The notes under the pieces: generated by a model | The model's database searches: none | The model's input: the letters and a program-made list of their open reading frames with translations, nothing else | Told to the model about the DNA's origin: nothing | Source: Neurospora tetraspora | Lineage: Eukaryota > Ascomycota > Sordariomycetes > Sordariales > Sordariaceae | Direction: 5' to 3' | DNA: 64,000 nt | Assembly (NCBI RefSeq): GCF_033439725.1 | Contig: NW_026944388.1 | Span: forward strand, 992,001 to 1,056,000 | Part shown: piece after piece, positions 12,612 to 23,417 of the stretch | Numbering within the stretch: the stretch's first letter is position 1 | How the letters are laid out: every line of letters starts with the position of its first letter | Position numbers and translations under genes: made by a program

Positions 12612-13044
12612 GTGTGTTCCGTAGCCCTTTTTTGGGCTTTTTCACCGGGGAAAAAGGTACTTCGGGTGAAAAGGTTGCACGGACCAATTTTCACCGGCTT
12701 TTTCACCGGGTTGCAGGGTTTTGGGTGAAAATGGTGATCATATTGTTTTGGCGTTGGAGTTGGGTTGGTTATAGCGGCTTCAGCACTATTTCAGCGCGTT
12801 CAATGGGTGATGCATTTTGCAAAACACCCTTTTTTCTGTTCACCGGGTGAAAAGGAATGAAGATGGATGCGAGCGATTTGGTTGGCTGAAAGCTTAAAAA
12901 GTGGGCCATTTCTTTTCACCGGGTGAACAAGACGTGTAACCCGGGTGAAAAGGTACAAAAGTGTCAAAAAAGTTATGGAACACGATTTTCACCGGCCATT
13001 TTCACCTGGTGAAAACGCTAAAAAAAAAACGCTACGGAACACAC
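12612..13044. mobile_element. MITE-like element with 14-bp inverted ends and TTCACCGG array
   Basis: A 433-bp non-coding element bounded by perfect 14-bp inverted repeats, GTGTGTTCCGTAGC at 12612-12625 and its complement at 13031-13044. TA lies directly before the left end and two bases beyond the right end, compatible with a TA target site (Tc1/mariner-type), though the boundary is off by two bases. The interior carries six TTCACCGG sites (12641, 12690, 12702, 12839, 12915, 12988). Two of these form the full palindrome TTCACCGGGTGAA, and there is one variant palindrome at 13001-13013. A degenerate second copy of the end sequence (GTTATGGAACAC) lies at 12972-12983, suggesting a partly duplicated or nested end. 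No coding capacity. Repeat family not recognised. Confidence 0.65.
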
Positions 13045-15063
13045 CCTAAGTGGACAGGATGGGCGTTGCTGCAGCTATCCACAAGCGCCCCGAGAATCAC
13101 ACCCCCTCTTGACCTAGCCATTGCGATAGAAAGCTAACAAATTGGAAGACCAAGAAAAGTCTAAAGAAAAGAGACTCCAGAATCGAACTTCATCTCGTTG
13201 ATTTCTTTGGTTGTCTACCTCTGGAAGTTGGGTTCCCTACTTCGTCTGCTTGATGTCTGCCGGGAGTGGGTATGCCACCTCGAGTGGTATTCTCAGGTAC
13301 AGGAAGCTAGGGACTGCCGCTGCCGAAGATGCACCTTGATTGGTGGGTGCGTGACAGGTACCCGATCCCAACAGGTAACCAGCATTGATAGAGGCGGCCA
13401 ACATGTCATCAAGCACTGACTTTCTTGATGCCAAGATGATCACTACAGACCGAATGAATATGTATAACGGTATGCTCGCCAGCGTTCTAAGTGTGCCCAT
13501 GATAGCAAAGCAGAGCATTGATATACCTAAGCACAGGGGATCTGTACCAGGTATGCTCACTGGCGTCGATTCTAGAAGGGTGGGAGCAGTTTCTGTCTTG
13601 TTTGATAGGGCAGTTTACCAATTGTCCAAGAACCAAAGCTTCTGGCCGCAAGACTCGGGATACAGTGAGTCCCATAGACATCTCAACTAATGGTTTGATA
13701 ACCGATACCGGCCAACGTCTTCCCTCCAATATCTCTTGGGTTGGCAATGTCGAGTGTCTTGACCTGGTTGTAAGTCAAGCGCCATTCACACCCTCACCCG
13801 CCCATATCCGCCAGAATGCCCTATCATCCCCGCGGGTTCCCTTCTATGATTCCTTCGTCGTTCCCCTTGGATCGTGTTCGAGGAACATACAACAAACCAA
13901 TCAAAGGGGAGAAGCAACGATCAGTGATCTGCGAGAGCAACCTGAAACATCGAGGCCCAGTTGCCCTCAAGCGTGGCCCCCTAGCAACAGAGCAGTGCAC
14001 GAGCCATTTAATGGCTTAGCGTTCGCTTTCGGATGGAAACACCCCTCATATACTCCTCAATATCTAGACCCCCCTTTGGAATGACGACCCCTCGTGCATC
14101 CTAGAGTCCAGTCCCATGGTGATTCCCGCGAATGGGCGGCTCTTGAGAATTTGACTGCGTCTTCTGCTCTTCTTTTGCCCCTGGTTGTTGGATTTTATCA
14201 CATACGATCGCAATCTTCCAAGTCGTCCTCGAACTTGCGTGATCGGTCCCGAAAACCGTCTAGACAACGCTCGGTTGTTGCCGCTGTGCCCTATGTTTCC
14301 TGTCACTCTTGCCGGTTTCTTCACAACATCTGAAATTCGGGCACTTCTTTCCACGACCCAAAGACTACCTCTGAATATGGGGAAAAACACACAAGTGCAA
14401 CGCGCAATCCTCGATTTACATTCAATTATGTCCGCAGCGTTTCACCTATCGCTTCCCCTGCTTTCCGCATCTCTTTCCCCCGCATTGGCAAGGCGGATGA
14501 GACTCGGGATTCGGGAAAGCCATGCCATATCTTGACATCCAGGGCTGGTATTTATATAGCCGACCTGCGTGACAAATACACTCTTGACTGTAAGGTACGG
14601 TATGTACCACCTTAATGGTTCTCACTGCCTCCTCACAAACATCGATAATTCGATTAAATCTTGCGGTTGGGGTGGTCGCCAAGGCCTTCAAGTGATGTGT
14701 CCAAATACGTAACCTTTGCGTTGGTAACAAAGATCAATGGAAAGGGCATACCAACAACCACAATGATATTGAGGTTTTGAGATCGATCCGATTCCAGACT
14801 GAAGAGCATTAAAAAGCCATAAACTTCTCGCTAGATTTGTTTCAGCAGTCCTCGCAAAGCAAACCAACCTTCAACAACAGCAGTGGAAGCGTGTCGTCGA
14901 AGGAGAAAGTGGGGCTTCCAGAAGAAGCACGGACAATATCTCTTCGGCGGGTCCGTGCACCAGCTCCCTGGAATTCCCCCGTCATAAGTTCCATGTCGCA
15001 AGCTCCAGCTCCAGAAGCTCCAATTGTGGCCACATCGCGCCAACAACGCCAGCAAACGATACC
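13045..15063. other. Intergenic with possible gene debris; CCDC47-like leader
   Basis: Between the MITE and the CCDC47-like gene. The minus strand of 13237-14730 shows protein-like fragments in several frames (separate entry). The last 200-250 bases before 15064 should be the leader of the downstream gene. Confidence 0.4.
13237..14730 (-). pseudogene. Possible decayed host gene, family unknown
   Basis: Several adjacent minus-strand stretches have protein-like composition but lie in different frames and do not join through good introns: one near 14640-14660 (IIDVCEEAVRTIKVV), one at about 14350-14080, one at 13780-13690 (VKTLDIANPRDIGGKTLAG), and a hydrophobic one at 13500-13360 (ASIPLYIFIRSVVIILASRK followed by VLDDMLAASINAGYLLGS). 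In the 13780-13560 stretch at least two in-frame stops interrupt the reading frame. This could be a decayed membrane-protein gene or chance; I cannot name a family. Confidence 0.22.
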
Positions 15064-16739
15064 ATGGCGAACGTGATCAACAACCTCTTTGGCGGCGCAA
15101 AGCCTGCCAGCGTCATTCCAGACAAGGCGGGCGATTCTGGTATGTGGCTTTGATCTGTAATCCTATCTGTTGGACACATTGGGAGCACCGTCAAGCCCCT
15201 AATCTAGCCCGTCAACTGAACGGCTTCGATGTTCGCGATGCCCCGGTCAGACACGGTTGCTTGAGCTAGGCTCTAGATATCCCGGCTGCTCTACCCACCA
15301 GAACTCGCCTAATGCCGATCAATGGGCCTCTGCCTCGCTTCCAGAACCCTCAGACGCGATTCAACTAAATGGGATGACTGACCTTTTGGGCTCCAGACTT
15401 TGCCGACTTCGCAGAGGGCGCCGACCCGTCCCCCATCCCTATCAGCCCGGTAACGACTACTCTCGCCGGTGCCCAGCCCGCAAAGACCGTCGTCCCCTAT
15501 ACAAAGTGGTACAATGTGCACGAGCGCCATAGCCTTTCCGAATTCAAGGCCGAGGGCTTCATCCTGGCCGCCATGACCGTCGTGCTGGTCCTCCACCTCT
15601 TCGGTGCCCGTCTAAACCGCTCCAAGGCCAAGAAGTGGATTCGCGCCCATGCTTCGACATTGGGCTCCGAGTTTGCCCTTGTTGGCTTCTCCGGCGTGCC
15701 CAGGGCCCTCTCGGACAAGTCTGGTGATAAGCTCACCCAGGCTCTGGCCGACTCCAACTCCCAGAAGGGTGACGGCATCCTGAAGGAGAAGAGTCTCTTC
15801 GAGTTCGCGACCTACGCCACCGGCCGTGTCAACGTTGCCTTTGTCGATGTCAAGCTCACCCTGGTCAAGCGCTTCAACCCCTTCATCACCCTCGCCGAGA
15901 ACGTCATTGGTTTCTTCTGGGACAGCTACGCCCAGCCTACCGATTCCGTCGAGGCCACCTTGTATCCCTTCGACGGCAAGGAGGCGCTTACTGTTCCTGC
16001 TATGCCTGGCGCGGCTGAGCTCCGTCAGAACGACAAGAAGAGCACTTTCGACGGTTTTGTCTGGGCCATTGTCCACAAGGAGAGCATGAAGCAGGTCCGC
16101 GACGAGCGCTACGACGTGTCCCTTACCTACACCAAGGACAACAACAAGCTTCCCCAGTGGTTGACGGTTATGACTGAGAGCGCCGAGATCACTGATGCGC
16201 TGCTTACCCCTGAGCTGATCAAGGCTGCCGAGTCTGCTGGTGACCTCCTCGAGTACCTCATTGTTTCCGACCAGCCTATTGACAAGCCCACGACGTGAGT
16301 CTCACCCGCTTTTCTGCCCACAAACTACATCACCACACAGTTATTGACATATGATCCCCTTCACAGTGTCGAGGAGACCAACCCCCGCAAGCGCATCTTC
16401 CTCAAGTACCGCCTCCCCTCAGACAACAACTACGAGCCTCTCCTGCCCATCTTCCAGTACTTCCTCCGCATGACGGACCAGCTCGTGCAGGTGGCGCACT
16501 TCCGTCCTGAGGTTCTCCGCAAGGTCAAGTCGGTCCGCGACGAGATGATCAAGGGCATCAAGAAGGCGAGCGAGCAGGAGAAGGCCGAGGAGCTGGCGGT
16601 CGAGCGCGAGAAGCAGCGTAAGGCCAAGCGTGACGCCGAGTTGGCCGCCATGGACGCCAAGTCGCAGAAGAAGTACCTCGAGAAGGAGAGGGAGAGGGAA
16701 GCCAAGAGGCAGACCAAGAAGATGACTACTAGGGCTTAA
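15064..16739 (+). CDS. CCDC47-like ER membrane protein (DUF1682)
   Basis: Homologue of CCDC47/calumin, the ribosome-associated ER membrane protein that in animals partners Asterix (PAT complex) during multipass membrane-protein insertion. Three exons, 15064-15139, 15397-16294 and 16367-16739, join in frame (D26 and T325 are split codons) to give 448 aa. A short acidic N-terminus (DFADFAEGADPSP) precedes one transmembrane segment at about residues 79-97 (FILAAMTVVLVLHLFGARL). A long cytosolic DUF1682 domain follows, ending in a highly charged coiled coil rich in K, R and E (about 395-448). One membrane span, a large cytosolic domain and a C-terminal basic coiled coil match the family, although the lumenal acidic region is much shorter than in animals. 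The role in fungi is inferred from the family. Confidence 0.85.
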
Positions 16740-17286
16740 AAAGCTTTTCTCTTCTTCTTCGAATGTTGTATGTGTGATGACTATGGTATGAGGGGGGGTA
16801 ATGGGTTGGGATTCGGATGATCCCGACAAGGTGATGGTTTTGGGTAAGGGATGATGACGGAGGCTATTATCAAAGTATACTTATAATAACGTGTATATGC
16901 GTCTGTATGTTGTATGTATAAAAATAATGTGGAGATGGATTGATGAGCAAGATGTGAGCCCTGTTGGTGTGAGGCGGTACTGTGTTTGTCCACGTCTGAA
17001 GCACTCCTCTTATTCTCTTTTCCGTCCTCCTATACCCCTGGATCCCACATCCCCGTACTGCGCTGAACGGTGTGACAAAAGCCGGGTTCCCAGCATAGCG
17101 AATCCGCTGTTCTGCAATATTGACAGCAATAAAGGCCTTGGTTAGTATCAACGTTCTCTGGTGAAGCTGGCATGCATGATCCTCAACAAACGGAGACGGA
17201 TAAGCAAGCCACTAGACTAAGTACCAAGTAACGTATTAAAGCTGAGTAGCTTGAGAACGTGAATAGCAGTAACTGAATAGCAGTAA
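16740..17286. other. Convergent 3' regions
   Basis: Contains the 3' flank of the CCDC47-like gene and that of the ECM15-like gene on the other strand. Locally AT-rich with short TATA-like runs; no gene seen. Confidence 0.5.
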
Positions 17287-18024
17287 CTAGGCAGATGACT
17301 CCCCCTTTTGATCCTCAGACAAGATTCCTTGCACTCTCTTCACCTTGTCTTCAGCCGTTTGTTTCTTGTCGGTTCTGTTGGAGTGAAAGAGAAGGGGAAG
17401 TAAAGGGTCAGCAAGAGCAACGCAACGCAACGCAACGCATGATGAGATGATTCCAAGACCGAAGTGAAGAGTCCAAAGCAGGGAAAAGAAGGAGAGATTA
17501 AAGAGAGGGTGAAGGGGGAGAGAGAGAGAAGAACAGAACATACCGAGTCCCAACCCGCATAGAAGTTTGCACCCGCTTCACGCCCCCCTGGTGCACGACC
17601 GCGTGGGCTTGGCCGATGACTTTCATTACTTCGTCCCAGGATCCTTCTGTTTTTGTTGTGAAAGTGAAGGGTTGTTAGTTAGCTGCTTGCTGTCTTCCAA
17701 GTACAAGACAATAAATAGGCTGTCCAGGCTCGAAAGGTTTTGTATGGAAGCAGGTAGTAGGAAGGTAGCGAGAGATACTAACCAACAGTAGTACCAGCCG
17801 AGTGCATCGTGTACTTCAACCCGCTGGCTTTCAAAATTCTTTGCACCTCGGCAACCTCGTTGGCGACGGATACGTTGCCTGTTCCAACCTGTTTGTCGCA
17901 AACCAAAAGAGTCAGCATGTTTCTTCATTAAGTTTATATATATAGATATACTCACCGGAACCAAGCAAAAGTCTACGTAACACGACGCAGGCGTTTCGAT
18001 GTTGGAGTAGTCGCGGAAACTCAT
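17287..18024 (-). CDS. ECM15/MTH1187-family small protein (UPF0045)
   Basis: Small protein of the thiamine-binding-like MTH1187/YkoF fold family, of which yeast Ecm15 is a member; the exact cellular role is not settled. Four exons on the minus strand, 18024-17956, 17888-17783, 17646-17544 and 17374-17287, all GT-AG with codons completed across junctions, give 121 aa. Recognisable stretches are CYVDFCLVP (beta strand 1), VGTGNVSVANEVAEVQRIL, LKYTMHSAGTTVEGSWDEVM and VKRVQTSMRVGTRTD, in the family order. The length fits the single-domain family. The fragmentation into four very short exons means it is easily missed by frame scanning. Start chosen at MSFRDYSN because the next exon joins only to this frame. 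Confidence 0.85.
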
Positions 18025-19999
18025 TTTCAGGTAGGAAGGGAAGTGTCTGTTGGTGATTAGGAGCTGCCGGGAGGAATGACTGAGAAGAGTTCGGTGAGAT
18101 CTGAAGAGACTCATAGGGGTGGGTGGTTTGAGGAGGTTTTAGATGGAGGAAGGGGTTCGAGGGGGAGGATAAGAAAGACCTCCAAGCACGGATCAGATGT
18201 TCAGTTTGGTTGTTGTTGGTTAGGTGTTGCTGGCGTCAGTGTCACTGCGATTCAAGACTGAAAAGTTACAGTTGGAGCGTGCCTTCCTGGATAAGGTATG
18301 TTCGATAAGCGAAGACCAAAAGGATTCAAATCTGAGGTATCTATCTTTCAGTATCGATGTGAAATGACTTGAAGTCTACCTCGAGGCTTCAGATATTCAT
18401 GTTCCACTTAATTTTTGTCCATTCGAGTTCACTGGCAACGCTGGTTCACGATACCTCTATCCTACGGCAAGATCCGAGCTTCCGCTATCGTGGGGATGCA
18501 AACAACCCCACACTTTGTACAGTACTTGGAGTTTGGACGCAATCTTGCCCCTCATCTAGGGACATAAACGTGAGCGATAGAGGATATACAACCCACTTGG
18601 AACTCAAGACCCGTGAATCCTCTCATAATAGAGCCCACGGTGAAACAAAAAGATTTGCGTGAATGTGTTGATGTCAGATATATGCCATCCTTGAGATGGA
18701 CAACTTGGCTTGCGGGGGAAGCACGGGGGTTCGAGTTCTCTGCCGATTGGAGATGGAGGCATCGTGTTGCCGGGGAACCCTAGTGCCATAGTCGATAGCG
18801 CTTGTTTGATGTCGTCAGAGGGCGCTCATTATACTCCAAAAGGTTTGCTGGTGTTGGATCAAGGAATTCGAGAACTTGAGTATGAAGCCATCGTAAACAT
18901 TTGGGAGATATCGAGATGTGTTATAGCAGGCTGTAAGTCGGCGATAGAAAGCTTTGGAGATGGCCACACGGTGTTGATCAGGCAGCACCGAGTAGCCGAG
19001 ATGACGGGGTGTCATGACACGGAGTCGATGACTCTCTTGCATACAATCGCCATATCTCATCCGGTCTAACGCGCGACATCTTAACTGGTGGCCTTGAATC
19101 CGAAAAGCTTCGTCTTGGTTCTTGAATTTGTTGGCGCCACGTCGTGAAGTTTGGGTTGATAGCTGGTGTAAATGCTGTCCCCGCCCTTGCATGTGCAGAT
19201 GTTAGTGCGTGATACCTTTGCGGTGCCAAGTCCATTGTCATTGATAGGGTACAGCTGGCGGGCACCTGCTGTGTTGCAGACGGGACAGCCTGGACTTGGA
19301 CACTTGCACCTGCAGGACAACTGCTGCGAGTCTGCTGTCAGTTGCCTCAACCTGCCATGTGCCGCCATCCTGCCGTCCCACGGGGCCGCCTGAATAGCAC
19401 TGGAAACAGGAGGCGTTAACATGATGGCATGCGCCGTGCTAATCGCAAGAGGAACAACCATCCCGGACGAACACGGCAACAACACAGCCAAACACCCAAG
19501 CACGTCGACGGCACACTCACTGCGACGAGACCGACATCTTCCCCGTCAACCATAGGCCCATCGCCCAGCAGCCCCCCCGACCGCGAACCCACCGTCATCC
19601 CTGCAATTAGACAAGCTGGAAACCGGCCCCCGGGACCCTTTCGACTACCAGTCCCGTTCCTACTACTGCCTACTTGCTACCAACATTTGGTTACTCGGAG
19701 ACACTTCTTTGTGGTGATCTGTTGTTAAGCGATTATGCATTGCTTCTAGACGGCCTCTTCCTCCTTCGATTGATATAGTTTCGATGCCGTGAAGAGCTGT
19801 CCAACTTCCAGTCGAGTCGCCTACCCACCGGTATCCTCAAACGACCGCCCCCCCTCCTTGCGCCCCTCGATCAAGGCACCACCGCGTCCGTCGTCCGAGT
19901 GTCACTCTGCCGATTCTCCTCGCTCGACATTGCCCACCACTCCGAACCCAAACGAACCGTACCACCCAATAGTTTATAGGCCAACCCACAGCCAGCGCG
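18025..19999. other. Divergent promoter region, ECM15-like and NAK kinase genes
   Basis: Roughly 2 kb between two divergently transcribed genes. A minus-strand frame ending at 19081 contains a cysteine-rich stretch (SCRCKCPSPGCPVC) but its first ATG (19461) leaves only a weak N-terminal hydrophobic segment, so I do not call it. The segment from about 19750 to 19999 is C-rich and is probably the kinase leader. Confidence 0.4.
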
Positions 20000-22900
20000 A
20001 TGGCTTCGTTTGGACAAGCGGTGCCGGCGGCTGCCCCGAGGCCGGGCCCGTATGGAGCAGCGTACGGGGCCCCCGTGGCGGTCAGCGCCCCTGCCGCCCC
20101 AGCAGGCACCTTTGCGCCCGGCACCAAGATCCAATGCGGCTCCCACCGAGTTGTCATTCAGAAGTACCTTTCCGAAGGCGGTTTCGCACATGTCTATCTG
20201 GTCAAGCTGCCGGCGGCGGTCAATGGCACTGACCTGGCCGTGCTGAAGAGGGTCGCCGTGCCGGACAAGGAGGCCCTCCGCGGCATGCGCACCGAGGTCG
20301 AGACCATGAAGCGCCTCAAGGGCCACAAGGCCATCGTCACCTATATCGATTCGCATGCCTCTGAGATGCGTGGCACTGGCGGCTACGAGGTCTTCCTCCT
20401 GATGGAATACTGCAATGGCGGCGGTCTTATCGACTTCATGAACACCCGGTTGCAGCACCGTCTGACCGAGCCCGAGATCCTCAACATCTTCTCTGATGTT
20501 GCCGAAGGTGTTGCTTGCATGCATTACCTCAAGCCGCCACTGCTGCACCGCGACTTAAAGGTTGAGAACGTGCTCATCAACATGATTGGCAGTGTCAGAA
20601 AGTTCAAGCTATGCGACTTTGGCTCGGCCGCCCCGCCTCGCCCAGCCCCGACCACCGTTACGGAGTGCCGCCTTGTGGACGAAGACATCCAGAAGCATAC
20701 GACGATGCAGTATAGGAGTCCCGAAATGGTTGACGTGTACCGCAAACAACCCATCGACGAGAAGTCAGATATCTGGGCGCTGGGCGTCTTACTCTACAAG
20801 CTGTGCTATTATACTACACCGTTCGAAGAAGGAGGAACCTTGGCGATCCTAAACGCCAGCTACAAGTTCCATAGCTATCCTGTTTTCTCTGACAGGTTGA
20901 AGAAGCTCATCGGTAAGCATCCCGTGGTCGCGTTCCCGAACATAGTACTCATCGGTTATTAGCTTGGATGCTACAAGAGAATCAACAAGCCCGACCAAAT
21001 ATCTATCAGGTACTCCGAGAAGCTTGCGCAATGCAAGGCAAGGAGCCTCCTGTCAAAGACGTAAGTGTTCCTGGTATCCCTGGTATCTTCCGACTGAGCT
21101 CTCGCCAGGCAACTGACCCTTTGTACAGATTTACACAGGGACGCATGCAGACACCAGGAAGCGCGAACACTCACAGAGCCAGGTCAAGTCTCCCCCAGTC
21201 GTTGGCGCTGTATTTGCGGCCCCGGTAGTCCAACAACAGGTTATTCCCGAAGTCGAGCGGATGCGACGAGGAAGACTCCCTGCGCCGTCTCAACCCGTAT
21301 CCCAACCGACGACGCCCAGTCCTGGGCCCGGGAAAGTCACGAATGGTGACCCGTTTGCTGCGCTTGATACCAAGCTCCCACTCAAGAATGCCGACGAGCT
21401 ATCGAATAAGTTTCCGACGCTCGACCAGTTCTCCCTTCTACATGATCGGGGGACCAAGTTTGACTTTGACAGTGGTGTCCCTCAACCTCCACAACAACAA
21501 AAGGCCATGTCGCAAAGGGTAGCTGAAAGACTGGCGGACGAGGTATTCAAGGTGAAACCGTCACCTTCCCCGACTCCCGTGCCGGCGAGCCAGCGGGTTT
21601 CGCTTGACCTGAACAAGGGAAATCCGTATGCGGCTGCTATGGAGTCTCAGCGCATATCACCATCCGTCAACCCAGCTTCCACGCTCCCGAGGCAAGGCGA
21701 GCCAAGCCGTGCTTCAGCCATAATCTCCAGCATACCCGAACTCAAAACGATCTCTTCGCCGAATTCGCAAAGTCCGTTCCAGTCTCCTCCACCAACTAGG
21801 CCTAAGATGGTTTCAACTGGAACTATGACCGAATCACCGCCTCCCGCGGAACGATATCGTGCCCCGCCAGCAGAGCATCACCGGGCGGCTAGTGTCCCCC
21901 GGCAGCACGAGACTGGGCCTACATCGTTTACACGCGCTGCCACGACGGTCTTGCTATCCCCTGGAGCCGCCGGGTCGCCAAACGCTCCGTCTTCGTCCTC
22001 GAGACCATCACTTGAAGGTGGCCGCCCAAGCTACGATGCTTTTGACCTACCGACAAGATCCAAACAGCACGAGAGCACACGACCTGCCAGTATCTATCTT
22101 GAATCAGACCTGACCTATCTGCGTGAAAAAGAGGCGGCTGCTAAACCACTCCACTCGCCGAGCCTCTCCGGAAGATTCTCGTTCGACAAGGCTCCTCCTT
22201 CGCCGAAGCTGGAGGAGGAGCGCAACATCCGGTCCAGCGTCGAATTCTTGCGTTCGATGGAGGATGCCGATACTAAGAAGAAAGACAAGGGTGCCAAGCA
22301 TCATTCCAAGCGCTCAAGCTTGAGTTCGCTCAGTGCTGGCACCAAGAACCTTTTTGCTGGCAAATTCGGAGATGCATTCAAGAGGTTTGAAGGTGGTGTG
22401 AGTAACAGTGGACCTCCGAGGTCCCCATCTTCTCTTAAGGATATTGATGCGGAAGTCGACCGTTTCAATAAGTTGACACCAATCGCGGGATCCGAGGCAA
22501 CTGACGACAGGAGCGATGAAGGCCGGCGATTTGGAGACGACAATGCGGACGAGATGACTCCTGAAATGCGTCGGGAGGAAGAAGCCCGCATGTTGGCGGC
22601 AGAAGAGGCTCGCGTCGCCGCTGCGCAGGCCGAGTACCGTGCGCGCGTTGCGCAGCGGACCGGTACGGGCTCGGGAACGGCGCCGACGCCGCAACCGAAA
22701 AGCATTGGCGGCGTCCCTCGCGCTATGTCTATTCAGAACAAGGTCCAAAGCCTCTTGGATGAGAGCAGTCGTTCGGCGCCAGTGTCAAGGACAGCTCACG
22801 GATACGGCCATTACACCGATGCCGACACCGGTGGGCCTCGTGGCTCGATTGACAGTCTTGGAGATTCGAGGCCTTCGGTTGCAAAGAAGCCCATCGCCAT

Positions 22901-23417
22901 TACCGGACAGCCCATGACCGGATCTCTACCGCGACCCCCGACCTCATCCGGCATGTCCAGTATGGAGCAAACCATGACTGGTCGCGCCTCCATGACCGTG
23001 ACGGGGGCGAAACCGGCCGCACCTCCGAAACCCACGCGACTTACCGCAAACTTAACAGCCGGCGGTGGAGCTGGCTCGCCGCCTAGACAGTCCTACAGCA
23101 CCAGCACGATAAGCCTGCACAAACAGCTCAGGCCCGGGACCTCTTCGAGCTCATTAATGGACAGGGATAGAAGCGACAGTATCGGAGCGGCGAGAGGAGC
23201 AGACTACAGCAGAACAAGCAGAGAAGCGCTGGTCGCCGTGGAGGGTCTGCCCGGGCAGAACTCCCCTATGCTACTGCAGATGTCGGCGGCCGAGAAGGAT
23301 GATTATATCAAGGACTTTCAGAAGCGGTTTCCTAGCCTTACGAGTATAGAGATGGTTGAAACGGATGTGGGCGCCGGGTCTGGGACCACGGGTAGTGAGT
23401 GGAATGATGCCCGCTGA
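20000..23417 (+). CDS. Ark1/Prk1-type (NAK family) serine/threonine kinase
   Basis: Regulator of actin patches and endocytosis: Ark1/Prk1/Akl1 kinases phosphorylate Pan1, Sla1 and epsin-like adaptors at cortical actin sites. Three exons, 20000-20912, 20963-21060 and 21129-23417, give 1,099 aa. The kinase domain covers about residues 45-335: glycine loop LSEGGFAHVYLV (57-68), catalytic lysine 83 (AVLKR), HRDLKVEN (183-190), DFGSA (206-210), activation-segment end YRSPEMVD (238-245) and SDIWALGVLLYKLC. Loop and HRD wording are typical of the NAK family. The remaining 760 residues are low-complexity, rich in S, P and A, with proline-rich segments that could bind SH3 domains (PAAPPKPTR) and a final segment EKDDYIKDFQKRFPSL, which resembles the conserved C-terminal tail of Ark1/Prk1-like kinases. 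Two small introns fall in the C-lobe. Confidence 0.9.

Noticed and set aside
19081-19503. Cysteine-rich minus-strand frame resembling a small secreted protein
   Set aside because: The hydrophobic N-terminus depends on a non-ATG start; from the first ATG at 19461 the signal peptide is weak.
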